11,189 nt of DNA from the NCBI GenBank assembly GCA_964628835.1, contig CAZVME010000091.1, forward strand, positions 1 through 11,189, given 5' to 3'. The notes under the pieces are model-generated. The model searched no databases. It saw only the letters and a program-made list of their open reading frames with translations, and was not told the DNA's origin. Shown here piece by piece: positions 1 through 6,662 of this stretch (position 1 is its first letter; each line of letters starts with the position of its first letter). This DNA is from JAAGZL01 sp964628835. GTDB taxonomy: Bacteria; Pseudomonadota; Gammaproteobacteria; Chromatiales; Chromatiaceae. A program made the translations under genes and the position numbers.

Positions 1-2202
1 GTGTGTGGTGCAACCTTGGGTATCCACACGCACAGTTCCATGGGGCTCAGTGGCAATACCAAAATCCCCCAGCCAAGGTGGAGGGGCCGGTTGTTGACCC
101 AGGGCGAGAATCACCTGATCGGCAGCGATAACCTGTTTTCCGCTGGGTGTATCAAAGCATACCCCGGTGAGCTTTTGTCTGCCTTCACAGCTGATTGGGA
201 CATATTCCAATACGAACCGCCCCCCCTCTTCGCGGGTCAGCGTGATCTCCTTGGGTGCTGCGCGCAGGCTCTCTTCCGGACCACGATAGGCAATGGTGAC
301 CTCAGCTCCCAGGCGCAATGCTGATCGGGCACAATCCATTGCCGTATCACCGCCGCCAAGCACCAGTATATGTTGCCCGCGCAATGACACCCTTTCACCA
401 GCATTTACTTTTTCCAGCCAACCCAGGGCCTGTACTACACCAGGGAGTGTATGCCCTGGCAATTCGATAATTCGCGCCTGTTGTGCCCCCAAACCCAGAA
501 AAACCGCATCACTGTTTTCAAGCAGAGTTGATAACATTGCCTTGTCCACTAAGGTGTCAAGCATGAAGTGGATACCCGCCTGCTGCAGTAGTGAGCGCCG
601 TCGCTCCAGCAGCGTCTTGTCCAATTTGAACGATGGAACCCCCGATTGCAATAGGCCGCCAATTTTCGACGAGCGATCATAAACGGTAACGTTCACGCCC
701 TCTCTATTCAGGCGCTCAGCGCAACTCAGCCCGGCGGGACCGGCGCCAATCACCGCCGCCCTGCGGCTACTGCTACGTACCGGTTTGCTGGGGCGCCAAC
801 CTGCATCCAAGGCCTGTTCGGCAATGCCACGTTCAACTGCACCGATGGTAACCGCTCCTTCCATCCGACTGCGGGTGCACCCCCCCTCACATAGGCGGTG
901 CTGAGGGCAGATAGTCCCACACACCTCGGGAAGCGGTGAGGTGGAGTGCACCAGATCACCCGCCTGTTTCCAGTCACCGCGCGTGGCGGCTTCCAGCCAG
1001 TCAGGGATGAAGTTGCCCAGCGGGCAGGCGTTGCGGCAACCGGGAACACCACAATCAAGACAACGCTCGGCCTGAAGCTGCAGCTCTTTTGCAGTGAGGG
1101 GTTGTTCAGACTCACCCCAATCGGTTAATCGTTCCACAGATGGACGATGCGCAGCTTCCAAACGTGGTTTATATACCCTGACCTCTCGCTTCAGCAGGTG
1201 GCTGGCATCCTGCCGCAATCCAGGGCGGAAGCGGTTGCGTACGTCACGAATCTCCAGCGCATCGGTAGGACAGGAAATTACACAGCGGGCACACCCCATA
1301 CAGTCCTCAATACCAGTGACCTCACCACTTGCCTTACCCTGTTGCCATACTGGTATGCCCATGTCACAGACCTGTTCGCAGCGCTGACAATCGACGCAAT
1401 GCTGACGGTCCATCTTAATGCCGTAGTAACCGGCATGATTGAGCAGACCAAATGTAGCGCCGAAAGGACAGAGGTAGCGGCAGTAGAAGCGGTTACCGGT
1501 GAAGGGAATGATAAAAAAGGAACCGAAGTAGGTGAGCCCCACTATCAGCCCGAACATACCAACCAGGGTCACCGTCCAGGTATTGGGTGGAAACTGGGTG
1601 GACACCATCACCCCCACGTACCAGATAAAGAACAGCCACTTGGTATGACGTAAACGCCAGGCCCAGTCTCCGCGTAATGAGAAACGGCGAAATGGAAAAC
1701 CCACGGTCTCACGGACACCGACACAGGGACAGCCAAAGCCACAAATGATCCGTCGTCCAAACAGAAAAACCAGCAACAGAACGAGAAAGAAGGTGATAGT
1801 ACCCGGCGTGTGCAGGGCAGGAAAGACCGGTTGACTCCAGACATAGCCTGTATAAGGTTCGAACATCGGCATAAGCCAGGGAATAAGCCACCAGAAGCCG
1901 GTGACAACTGATACCAGGATGATCAGGCGCTTGCGGGTGTAGGGGTTCTGTTCTGCACGGATACGCCACAGGCCAAACCCAAGAATAAGGGCATACTCCG
2001 TGTAGCGGTTGAGCCAGATGGGACTCTCATACAGATAGAGCCAGGACTCATTGATCCAGCCCAGGAAGGCCAGGGTGAACGCGGCCATGGCGAACGCCAT
2101 AACCCACCAACGATAACGGCTCGGCATGGAGTCCTGATGCACCGCCGTGTTGGGGCGGTGGCTGTAGGTCAGAAGGGGGGCAACACGGTCGACCGCCTTC
2201 AC
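1..2202 (-). CDS. Fusion of NapH/CcoG-like membrane polyferredoxin and GltD-like FAD/NAD(P) oxidoreductase (3' end outside window)
   Basis: This is a continuous frame of 734 codons with no stop before the left edge. Residues 1-235 contain about five or six hydrophobic segments (for example near 35-51, 95-112, 135-149 and 214-234) and two CxxxCP motifs (C154/C158 and C241/C245), the pattern of NapH, NosR and CcoG membrane polyferredoxins. Two [4Fe-4S] ferredoxin motifs follow (C269, C272, C275, C279 and C301, C304, C307, C311). The second half resembles the glutamate synthase small subunit: an N-terminal Fe-S domain (C381, C384, C389, C393, then C428, C432, C438, C442), an FAD-binding GAGPAG at 486-491, and a nucleotide-binding GGGDTA at 616-621. 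The GTG start at 2202 has GGAGG five bases upstream, and an in-frame TGA lies just beyond. It probably moves electrons between NAD(P)H and a membrane or quinone partner; partner and direction are unknown. A glutamate synthase role is unlikely because the protein is membrane-fused and no large subunit is visible. Confidence 0.88.
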   Translation of the reverse strand, partial: MKAVDRVAPLLTYSHRPNTAVHQDSMPSRYRWWVMAFAMAAFTLAFLGWINESWLYLYESPIWLNRYTEYALILGFGLWRIRAEQNPYTRKRLIILVSVVTGFWWLIPWLMPMFEPYTGYVWSQPVFPALHTPGTITFFLVLLLVFLFGRRIICGFGCPCVGVRETVGFPFRRFSLRGDWAWRLRHTKWLFFIWYVGVMVSTQFPPNTWTVTLVGMFGLIVGLTYFGSFFIIPFTGNRFYCRYLCPFGATFGLLNHAGYYGIKMDRQHCVDCQRCEQVCDMGIPVWQQGKASGEVTGIEDCMGCARCVISCPTDALEIRDVRNRFRPGLRQDASHLLKREVRVYKPRLEAAHRPSVERLTDWGESEQPLTAKELQLQAERCLDCGVPGCRNACPLGNFIPDWLEAATRGDWKQAGDLVHSTSPLPEVCGTICPQHRLCEGGCTRSRMEGAVTIGAVERGIAEQALDAGWRPSKPVRSSSRRAAVIGAGPAGLSCAERLNREGVNVTVYDRSSKIGGLLQSGVPSFKLDKTLLERRRSLLQQAGIHFMLDTLVDKAMLSTLLENSDAVFLGLGAQQARIIELPGHTLPGVVQALGWLEKVNAGERVSLRGQHILVLGGGDTAMDCARSALRLGAEVTIAYRGPEESLRAAPKEITLTREEGGRFVLEYVPISCEGRQKLTGVCFDTPSGKQVIAADQVILALGQQPAPPPWLGDFGIATEPHGTVRVDTQGCTTH

Positions 2203-2283
2203 CCCCTTCCTCCATCTTTGGTGACCAGCAACAGCAATTCACCGTCGTCCACAGCTGAAAACGACAGAACAAAAGCCACCGTT

Positions 2284-2511
2284 TTATAAACCTACCATGG
2301 TCGCCGCCGCATCCCATTCTCGCATTTGGCCGAGGATTGTTTGCGAATCAATAGCTTCAGGATCATAGGCCACAGTAAACTCATGCATGTGTTTGGCGCT
2401 AAAATGGGCCGAGACAACACCATCATGCGCACCCACCTTATCTTCAATCTGTACACGCTTTTCAGCAGATACATCCGGATGAAAGTGAATCAGGATATCT
2501 ACAATATTCAT
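2284..2511 (-). CDS. Small HMA-fold-like protein lacking the CxxC metal motif
   Basis: This is a 75-residue soluble protein with the beta-alpha-beta-beta-alpha-beta layout of heavy-metal-associated (HMA) domains: strand VDILIHF, a helix through EKRVQIEDKV, strands around VVSAHFS and EFTVAYDP, a helix from SQTILGQM, and a final short strand. No cysteine is present, so the usual MxCxxC copper site is missing; several His and Met residues (HFHP, KHMHEF) could bind metal instead. I chose the ATG at 2511 because AAGGAG lies seven bases before it; the upstream ATG at 2532 falls inside a 20-bp palindrome and has no comparable site. The gene lies between the SHOCT-type protein and the polyferredoxin fusion, 81 bases before the latter, on the same strand. 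It may be an accessory or sensor subunit for the redox protein. The assignment rests on fold-like pattern, not on a conserved motif. Confidence 0.72.
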   Translation of the reverse strand: MNIVDILIHFHPDVSAEKRVQIEDKVGAHDGVVSAHFSAKHMHEFTVAYDPEAIDSQTILGQMREWDAAATMVGL

Positions 2512-2521
2512 GTTACTCTCC

Positions 2522-2541
2522 TTTGCTGGCATGCCAGCAAA
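2522..2541. repeat. Perfect 20-bp palindrome beside the HMA-like gene's ribosome-binding site
   Basis: TTTGCTGGCA is followed directly by its exact reverse complement, with no spacer. On the minus strand the last base of the palindrome runs straight into the GGAG of the Shine-Dalgarno for the gene starting at 2511. As RNA it would form an eight-pair stem with a CATG loop. There is no T-tract on either side, so it is not an obvious terminator. It could be a repressor site or an RNA hairpin that separates expression of the two neighbouring genes. Confidence 0.7.
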
Positions 2542-2570
2542 TTATTGTGGTGACCATGGGTAGATCATGA

Positions 2571-2807
2571 TTATTCAAGATCACGCCTCTTCTGCTCAAA
2601 CTCCTCTCGATCAATCTCACCCCGCGCATAACGCTCTTCAATGATCTGTCGCGCAGTTTTAGGTGATGCTGTACCGGCACCACCAGATATTCCCATAAGC
2701 CATTTCACCATGGCGATGATCCCAATAATGATCAGCACCCAAAACAGGATCATAAAGACCAAACCAAACCCCGGTCCCCAGCCAAAAGCTCCCATACCAT
2801 CCATCAT
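2571..2807 (-). CDS. SHOCT-domain small membrane protein
   Basis: This 78-residue protein has a short glycine-rich N-terminus, one strong transmembrane helix (about residues 15-38, LVFMILFWVLIIIGIIAMV), a flexible glycine/serine linker, and a C-terminal SHOCT-type motif (about 50-77) with the typical ARQIIEERYARGEIDREEFEQ pattern. SHOCT tails are found on many small bacterial proteins and are thought to mediate protein contacts; their exact function is unknown. The ATG at 2807 has AGGAG seven bases upstream; a second ATG follows directly. The gene lies within the minus-strand cluster, 59 bases before the HMA-like gene. The domain call is confident, the role is not. Confidence 0.85.
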   Translation of the reverse strand: MMDGMGAFGWGPGFGLVFMILFWVLIIIGIIAMVKWLMGISGGAGTASPKTARQIIEERYARGEIDREEFEQKRRDLE

Positions 2808-2857
2808 TGCGATACTCCTGGTGTAAAAAAAGACACCGTGTTACTTTCTGGGATTCA

Positions 2858-2944
2858 TCACCAAGCGCCGTTGCCGGGCGCAGGCCATTTTAACTGCGAC
2901 CTAATCCATAATGGAGGATCATCCAGATTAATCAGCATATCCAT
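2858..2944 (-). CDS. Possible 28-residue small protein with near-perfect Shine-Dalgarno
   Basis: The ATG at 2944 is preceded by CAGGAGG with a five-base spacer, and it lies 12 bases after the stop of the VTT-rhodanese gene. This is the spacing expected for a translated operon cistron. The predicted peptide begins MDMLINLDDPPLWIRSQLKW and ends with a Pro/Gly-rich stretch and TGA. It has no signal, membrane helix or recognised motif. It could be a small protein, a leader peptide for the SHOCT gene 50 bases downstream, or the remnant of a longer gene. The strong ribosome-binding site is the main evidence. Confidence 0.4.
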   Translation of the reverse strand: MDMLINLDDPPLWIRSQLKWPAPGNGAW

Positions 2945-2956
2945 GGTTGCCTCCTG

Positions 2957-3943
2957 TTAGGCTCGAGGTGATGCGCGACTGACCTGACGTTGATCATGGT
3001 TCCACTGGGTCATACCACCAGCCACCACATGAATATCGTCAAAGCCCTGGCCGCCCAATAACCGGGCAGCCTTTTTTGAGCGCCGATCCGTAGTGCACAC
3101 CAACGCCACCGGTTTTTTCAGATAGGACGACAACTCGGACAGCCGAGACTGCAGTTCTTCCAGCGGGATGTTTCGGGAGCCTTCGATATGCCCCAGTTCA
3201 CCCAAGTAGTCATCGGCGGTGCGCACATCCAGTAAAAGCAGGTCACCATCATTGTTCAAACGGCCGTGCAGTTCATCCAGGCTCAAGACAGGCCCGCGCC
3301 TGAACCTGCTGATCATTCGTGGCAGGAAGGCCACCACTGCCAGGAGCGCCAATGCCAACAGGCCTTTTTGGATCAGGCCCTCGCCACCTGCCACCGCTTC
3401 ACGGCCTGCATATCCCAGGTAGGTGTAGGCCATCGCACCCGGCAACATGCAGACATAGCTGGCAATCAGGTAGTGCAACAGCCGGATACGAGTCAGACCC
3501 AGGGCATAGTTGAGCAGATTGAAGGGGAAGAGCGGTACCAGACGAACGAAGGCGACAAAGCGCCAACCCTCGCCCTCCACACCATCTTTAAGTTGCTTCA
3601 GGCGGCCACCGGTTTTTTGTTCCACCCAGTCGGACGCCAGATAACGTGACAGCAGAAAAGCCAGCGTTGCACCCAGGGTGGCGCCGGTCAGATTGACAAA
3701 AGTTCCCAGTAGCGGCCCGAACAGAGTCCCACCAGCCAAAGTCAGCACCGAGCCCGGCAGAAACAGTACAGTGGCCAGCACATAGAGCGCCATAAAGGCA
3801 AGCCATGCCAAGGGACCCAGTTCACCCACCTGCTGAACAATGGCCGTGACATTCAGCGACCGCCCCAGCCATAAGGCTGCAACTACAGCCGCTATCAGCA
3901 GAAGTAGTCCTGTGATGCGTAATAGACGTGTTCTATCTTTCAT
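2957..3943 (-). CDS. VTT/TVP38-family membrane protein with C-terminal rhodanese domain
   Basis: This protein has 328 residues. An N-terminal hydrophobic helix (about 7-28) is followed by a VTT (SNARE-associated, DedA/TVP38-like) domain to about residue 205, with the family features FLPGSVLTLAGGTLFG, an RLVPLFPFNLLNYALGLT-type re-entrant segment and a final hydrophobic helix. Residues from about 222 form a rhodanese domain with LLLDVRTADDY, GHIEGSRNIPLEEL and the active-site loop C283-TTDRRS, so the catalytic cysteine is retained. VTT proteins are membrane transporters or scramblases; a cytosolic rhodanese tail suggests handling of sulfane sulfur at the membrane. The ATG at 3943 overlaps the TGA of an upstream 52-codon ORF (ATGA) and has no good Shine-Dalgarno, which fits translational coupling. 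A GTG at 3973 in the same frame is an alternative start. It is divergent from an ArsR-rhodanese regulator. Confidence 0.92.
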   Translation of the reverse strand: MKDRTRLLRITGLLLLIAAVVAALWLGRSLNVTAIVQQVGELGPLAWLAFMALYVLATVLFLPGSVLTLAGGTLFGPLLGTFVNLTGATLGATLAFLLSRYLASDWVEQKTGGRLKQLKDGVEGEGWRFVAFVRLVPLFPFNLLNYALGLTRIRLLHYLIASYVCMLPGAMAYTYLGYAGREAVAGGEGLIQKGLLALALLAVVAFLPRMISRFRRGPVLSLDELHGRLNNDGDLLLLDVRTADDYLGELGHIEGSRNIPLEELQSRLSELSSYLKKPVALVCTTDRRSKKAARLLGGQGFDDIHVVAGGMTQWNHDQRQVSRASPRA

Positions 3944-4098
3944 GGGCACCACCACCGGTAGTGGTATGACCACTCATGTAAAGTGAGTTGACGGTGGGGT
4001 GAGCGATTTTCCCACATCGTTACAGCAGCAATGACACTAAAGAAAACCCCAAGATCGATAGAAATACAATTCCTGGGCATCCAGTCATTCCAGTTCAT
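3940..4098 (-). CDS. Possible 52-residue single-span membrane protein coupled to the VTT-rhodanese gene
   Basis: This frame runs from an ATG at 4098 to a TGA whose bases overlap the ATG of the VTT-rhodanese gene (ATGA), a classic coupling arrangement. The peptide begins MNWNDW and has one hydrophobic stretch (about residues 11-29, CISIDLGVFFSVIAAVTMW), then a charged tail rich in His, Arg and Trp. A GGAG lies 11 bases before this ATG, which is long; a closer ATG four bases after the GGAG opens only a six-codon frame. I do not recognise a family. The stop/start overlap and the plausible membrane helix are the support; chance remains possible at this length. Confidence 0.42.
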   Translation of the reverse strand: MNWNDWMPRNCISIDLGVFFSVIAAVTMWENRSPHRQLTLHEWSYHYRWWCP

Positions 4099-4127
4099 GA
4101 TTCATTTTTCTCCTATGGCATTTCTGC

Positions 4128-4133
4128 TATAAT
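4128..4133 (+). promoter_or_regulatory. Candidate -10 box for the ArsR-rhodanese gene
   Basis: A consensus TATAAT lies about 58 bases before the ATG at 4191. No convincing -35 is present at 17 bases (TTTTTC). The overlapping complement TTATAG, with ATTGAA 16 bases upstream of it, could act as the -10 of a divergent minus-strand promoter, so both promoters would be back to back. Confidence 0.45.
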
Positions 4134-4147
4134 CTCAACAATCGATA

Positions 4148-4174
4148 ATTCAATAGATTTCTTGAATAATTGAA
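4148..4174. promoter_or_regulatory. Candidate ArsR-type operator (nested AT-rich inverted repeats)
   Basis: ATTCAA (4148-4153) and TTGAAT (4162-4167) form an inverted repeat with an eight-base spacer, nested with TTCAAT (4149-4154) and ATTGAA (4169-4174). The site lies between the -10 box and the start codon of the ArsR-rhodanese gene and overlaps the -35 position of the possible divergent promoter. AT-rich inverted repeats of this kind are typical ArsR-family sites, so autoregulation and control of the divergent cluster are likely but inferred. Confidence 0.5.
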
Positions 4175-4190
4175 GTCCAATAAGGAAGAT

Positions 4191-4850
4191 ATGTCAACCG
4201 GCAATTTTAAACACGATCTTTTTAGCCAATTTGCCAGGGTCGCAAAGGCCATGAGTAGCGGCTACCGGCTGGAACTACTGGAATTTCTGGCCCAGGGGGA
4301 GCGCAGTGTAGATGCCTTGGCGCAGGTATCAGGCTTAACCGTGGCAAATACTTCCCAGCATCTACAACAGCTTAGACAGACCGGTCTTGTAACTAACCGC
4401 AAAGATGGTCACAAAGTCTATTATCGATTAAGCGGGATGGATGTGGCGGCGCTTCTTGGTTCATTGAGAGAGGTGGCCGAGCGGCGCCTAGCTGACGTAG
4501 ATCGCCTTGTGGATGACTACCTCAAGGTCAAAGACAGCCTGGAACCTGTACCTGCCAGCAAATTGCTTGAAAGAGCCAGAGAGGGCCTGGTTACCGTACT
4601 GGATGTACGACCAAGCGAAGAGTACGTATCAGGACACCTGCCAGGCGCTATCAGTATTCCTCTGAATGAACTGGAGAAACATCTGGATGAACTGAACCCG
4701 GATCACGAGATCGTCGCCTACTGCCGTGGCCCTCATTGCGTACTCGCATTCGATGCCGTGGCCAAATTGAGGGCGAAAGGAATAACTGCCAGGCGTTTGG
4801 ATGGTGGCCTTCCAGAGTGGAAACTGGAGGGATTCCCAGTCGAGTCTTGA
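4191..4850 (+). CDS. ArsR-family transcriptional regulator with C-terminal rhodanese domain
   Basis: This 219-residue protein has two domains. Residues about 10-95 form a winged helix-turn-helix (RVAKAMSSGYRLELLEFLAQ, then SVDALAQVSGLTVANTSQHLQQL and a wing KDGHKVYYRL). The classical ArsR metal site (CxC in the recognition region) is absent. Residues about 115-218 form a rhodanese domain with VLDVRPSEEYVSGHLPGAISIP and the active-site loop C178-RGPHC183, the CRGPxC form common in this regulator family. Such proteins probably sense persulfide, polysulfide or related signals through the rhodanese cysteine. The ATG at 4191 is preceded by AAGGAAG at good spacing; an in-frame TTG at 4170 is less likely. 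It is the only plus-strand gene in the window and is divergent from the VTT-rhodanese cluster, its most likely target. Confidence 0.94.
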   Translation: MSTGNFKHDLFSQFARVAKAMSSGYRLELLEFLAQGERSVDALAQVSGLTVANTSQHLQQLRQTGLVTNRKDGHKVYYRLSGMDVAALLGSLREVAERRLADVDRLVDDYLKVKDSLEPVPASKLLERAREGLVTVLDVRPSEEYVSGHLPGAISIPLNELEKHLDELNPDHEIVAYCRGPHCVLAFDAVAKLRAKGITARRLDGGLPEWKLEGFPVES

Positions 4851-4894
4851 AACAGGCCGTAGTAGTCACGACCAACACAGACCACCGCTCCAAC

Positions 4895-5365
4895 TTACAT
4901 GGGTGGCTCCACTTCCAAACGATAAGCCTCATGGCAGGCAAGACAGTTCTGCATCAGCTCCGCCAACTGCTCCGCCACCAAATCCTTCTGCCCAAGCTCT
5001 GTTGCATCCAGAGCCAACTGATCAAATTTCTTATGGGTATCCATGCCCAGGCTCTTAAAGCCCATGGGCAACTTACCCATCAGGGAACCTGGTACCTGAC
5101 CGGCTGTAGCCATTCCCACCTGATGCGCGGACTGTACCACCTGCTGCATATTGTCCTTACTCATACCACTGGTGATCTGCTGTACGCTCGACAAAAAGGC
5201 GCGCATCTCAGTCAACACGAGGTCACGCTCCGACTGCTCCAGATAGATAGCGGTCCTGCCATCACTGGCCGCACCCACACTGCCCTGAAACATAAATTTA
5301 TATACTAGGCCGCCGTTCAACAGCAGTAGCAGAACAACCAACACCCAACAGATACGTATCTTCAC
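4895..5365 (-). CDS. Membrane-anchored cytochrome c'-like protein
   Basis: This is a 156-residue protein with a hydrophobic N-terminal anchor (about residues 5-25), then a mostly helical domain and a C-terminal haem site C141-LAC144-H145 followed by EAYRLE. A haem motif near the C-terminus with CxxCHxxYR is the hallmark of the cytochrome c'/c556 four-helix-bundle class; those proteins bind NO or act in electron transfer in the periplasm. The N-terminal segment has no clear cleavage site, so the protein probably stays membrane-attached. The start is GTG at 5365, preceded by AGGAGG with a six-base spacer. The gene follows the PCu(A)C terminator, so it may have its own promoter in 5366-5438; only weak boxes are visible there. 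It converges with the ArsR-rhodanese gene, 44 bases apart. Confidence 0.85.
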   Translation of the reverse strand: MKIRICWVLVVLLLLLNGGLVYKFMFQGSVGAASDGRTAIYLEQSERDLVLTEMRAFLSSVQQITSGMSKDNMQQVVQSAHQVGMATAGQVPGSLMGKLPMGFKSLGMDTHKKFDQLALDATELGQKDLVAEQLAELMQNCLACHEAYRLEVEPPM

Positions 5366-5438
5366 TCTTAACCTCCTATGTTAAAAACCCTAATATCCCA
5401 ATTACAGCAAAAGATTGTAAGGTAAACCCATCCACAAT

Positions 5439-5473
5439 AAAAAACGCCGGCAACCAAACAGGATACCAGCGTT
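5439..5473 (-). terminator. Intrinsic terminator after the PCu(A)C gene
   Basis: On the minus strand AACGCTGGTATCC pairs with GGTTGCCGGCGTT across a five-base loop TGTTT, about twelve pairs with G-T wobbles and one mismatch. A run of six T's follows directly. It begins 28 bases after the TAG stop of the PCu(A)C gene, so it closes the transcript coming from the Sco region. Confidence 0.85.
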
Positions 5474-5500
5474 AAAATTAATCCCGTAGAAATATCAATG

Positions 5501-5995
5501 CTACATAGGCATGGAATGCCCGCTCTTCTTAGTATCCTGCTTCTTCATTATCATCTGTATCTTACGCACCGGCACATCCAGTTTCTTCTTGCTACCATCT
5601 TTGAACACCAGACTAATAGCAATCCTGTCACCCGGCTTCAGATCCTTCTTCAGGCCCATCATCATCACATGCAGACCACCAGACTCTAACATAACCTTCT
5701 TGCCAGCAGGTAAATTAATCTTCTCTACCTTATGCATATGCATCATGTCATCTTTCATGGTGTGGGTATGCAACTCTACCTTCTTGGCTACAGTACCCTC
5801 GGCATCCACCAGCACATGGTTTTTTGTAGAGTTATTGGTTATCCCCATAAAGGCCAGACTAGTTGGTTGCCCAGGGGGCATGGCGCGCACGTATGGATCA
5901 ACGACGGTAATATCGTCTGCCGCCGTTCCAGCCATAACCGGTGAGCCGCACAACAAACCCGCCATAAGCACGGCAAAACAATACTGTAGTTTCAT
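5501..5995 (-). CDS. PCu(A)C periplasmic copper chaperone
   Basis: This 164-residue protein has a signal peptide (residues 1-22, MKLQYCFAVLMAGLLCGSPVMA). The mature domain has the DPYVRAMPPGQPTSLAFMGITN region of the family and the copper-binding pattern H76-x10-M87-x21-H109-x-M111. PCu(A)C proteins hold Cu(I) in the periplasm and pass it, often together with Sco, to the CuA or CuB centre of haem-copper oxidases. The C-terminal tail is lysine-, histidine- and methionine-rich (KKQDTKKSGHSMPM). The ATG at 5995 has GAGGAG nine bases upstream; an in-frame TTG at 5998 is a poorer choice. It lies 53 bases downstream of the Sco gene and ends with TAG, followed by an intrinsic terminator. Base composition is slightly more AT-rich than that of its neighbours. 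Confidence 0.93.
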   Translation of the reverse strand: MKLQYCFAVLMAGLLCGSPVMAGTAADDITVVDPYVRAMPPGQPTSLAFMGITNNSTKNHVLVDAEGTVAKKVELHTHTMKDDMMHMHKVEKINLPAGKKVMLESGGLHVMMMGLKKDLKPGDRIAISLVFKDGSKKKLDVPVRKIQMIMKKQDTKKSGHSMPM

Positions 5996-6048
5996 CAAAT
6001 CTATCTCCTCAATGGTGTAATCATTTACTGTTTGTATAATTGATGTAG

Positions 6049-6651
6049 TTATTTATCCCTTGCCAGCAACTGTCGCAATATCTGTAACAACTCGGTAGCC
6101 GGCGTTCCATGCCTTATCCTGCTGTGTAAACTGCCAGTATGATCTATAACATACAGGTCGGCCGTATGGTCCATCACGTAGCCATTACCACCACTCTGTT
6201 CACTCTTGCGGTAGGCTGCGCCATACATCTTGGCCACTGCCGCAACCTGCTCCAAGGTTCCTGTCACGCCCCGTATCTGTGAATGAAAGTAGCTTCCATA
6301 CTCCTGCAGGCGCTCCAGGCTGTCTCTTTCCGGATCCACACTTATAAACAGACCTCGCACCTGTTTAACTTCATCCTCCGACAATGCATTTAGCGCCATA
6401 GATAGCAGCCCCAGGCTGGTGGGACATACATCCGGGCATGAGGTGTAACCAAAGAACAGCACCACCACACTGCCACGCATCGCATGCAACTCCACCGGCC
6501 CCGCAGCTGACGCCAGCGTGAAGTCTCCCCCTGGCGCTGCCAATTTCATTTCCGGGGAGACACTGCCCTCCGGTTGCCAAAAAATCACCAGCCAGATTGC
6601 AGCCACAGCAAGCAGCAGGATCAGGCCAATCAGGGCGCCTCTTTTTGTCAT
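6049..6651 (-). CDS. SCO1/SenC/PrrC-family copper and thiol-redox protein
   Basis: This 200-residue protein has an N-terminal membrane anchor (about residues 6-25) and a periplasmic thioredoxin-like domain. The copper ligands are present: C72 and C76 in FFGYTSCPDVCPTSLG and H162 in VMDHTADLYVID. FISVDPERDS is also typical of the family. Sco proteins deliver copper to, or reduce the cysteines of, the CuA site of cytochrome c oxidase. The upstream gene's TGA (6663-6665) overlaps a GTG at 6666 in this frame (GTGA), which would add five residues (MISGD); I chose the ATG at 6651 because MTKRG gives a more usual N-terminus, though neither start has a strong Shine-Dalgarno. Either way translation is probably coupled to the upstream gene. 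No oxidase subunit is visible nearby. Confidence 0.94.
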   Translation of the reverse strand: MTKRGALIGLILLLAVAAIWLVIFWQPEGSVSPEMKLAAPGGDFTLASAAGPVELHAMRGSVVVLFFGYTSCPDVCPTSLGLLSMALNALSEDEVKQVRGLFISVDPERDSLERLQEYGSYFHSQIRGVTGTLEQVAAVAKMYGAAYRKSEQSGGNGYVMDHTADLYVIDHTGSLHSRIRHGTPATELLQILRQLLARDK

Positions 6652-6662
6652 ATCACCACTAA

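Noticed and set aside
2048..2317. A minus-strand frame of 89 codons overlapping the start of the polyferredoxin fusion
   Set aside because: It is out of frame with both neighbours and its product is Cys/Pro/Gly-rich noise; the GTG at 2202 with GGAGG is the better gene start.
2815..2840. GGTGT/ACACC inverted repeat with an A/T run in the loop upstream of the SHOCT gene
   Set aside because: The stem is only five pairs and the T-run is in the loop, so it does not make a terminator.
3948..3965. Near-palindrome ACCACCACC/GGTAGTGGT just before the VTT-rhodanese ATG
   Set aside because: It has one mismatch, lies within the candidate 52-codon ORF and is a simple trinucleotide-rich run, so it is weak as an operator.
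4736..5308. A 190-codon plus-strand open frame
   Set aside because: It overlaps the end of the ArsR-rhodanese gene and is antisense to the cytochrome c'-like gene, and it has no motif or ribosome-binding site.
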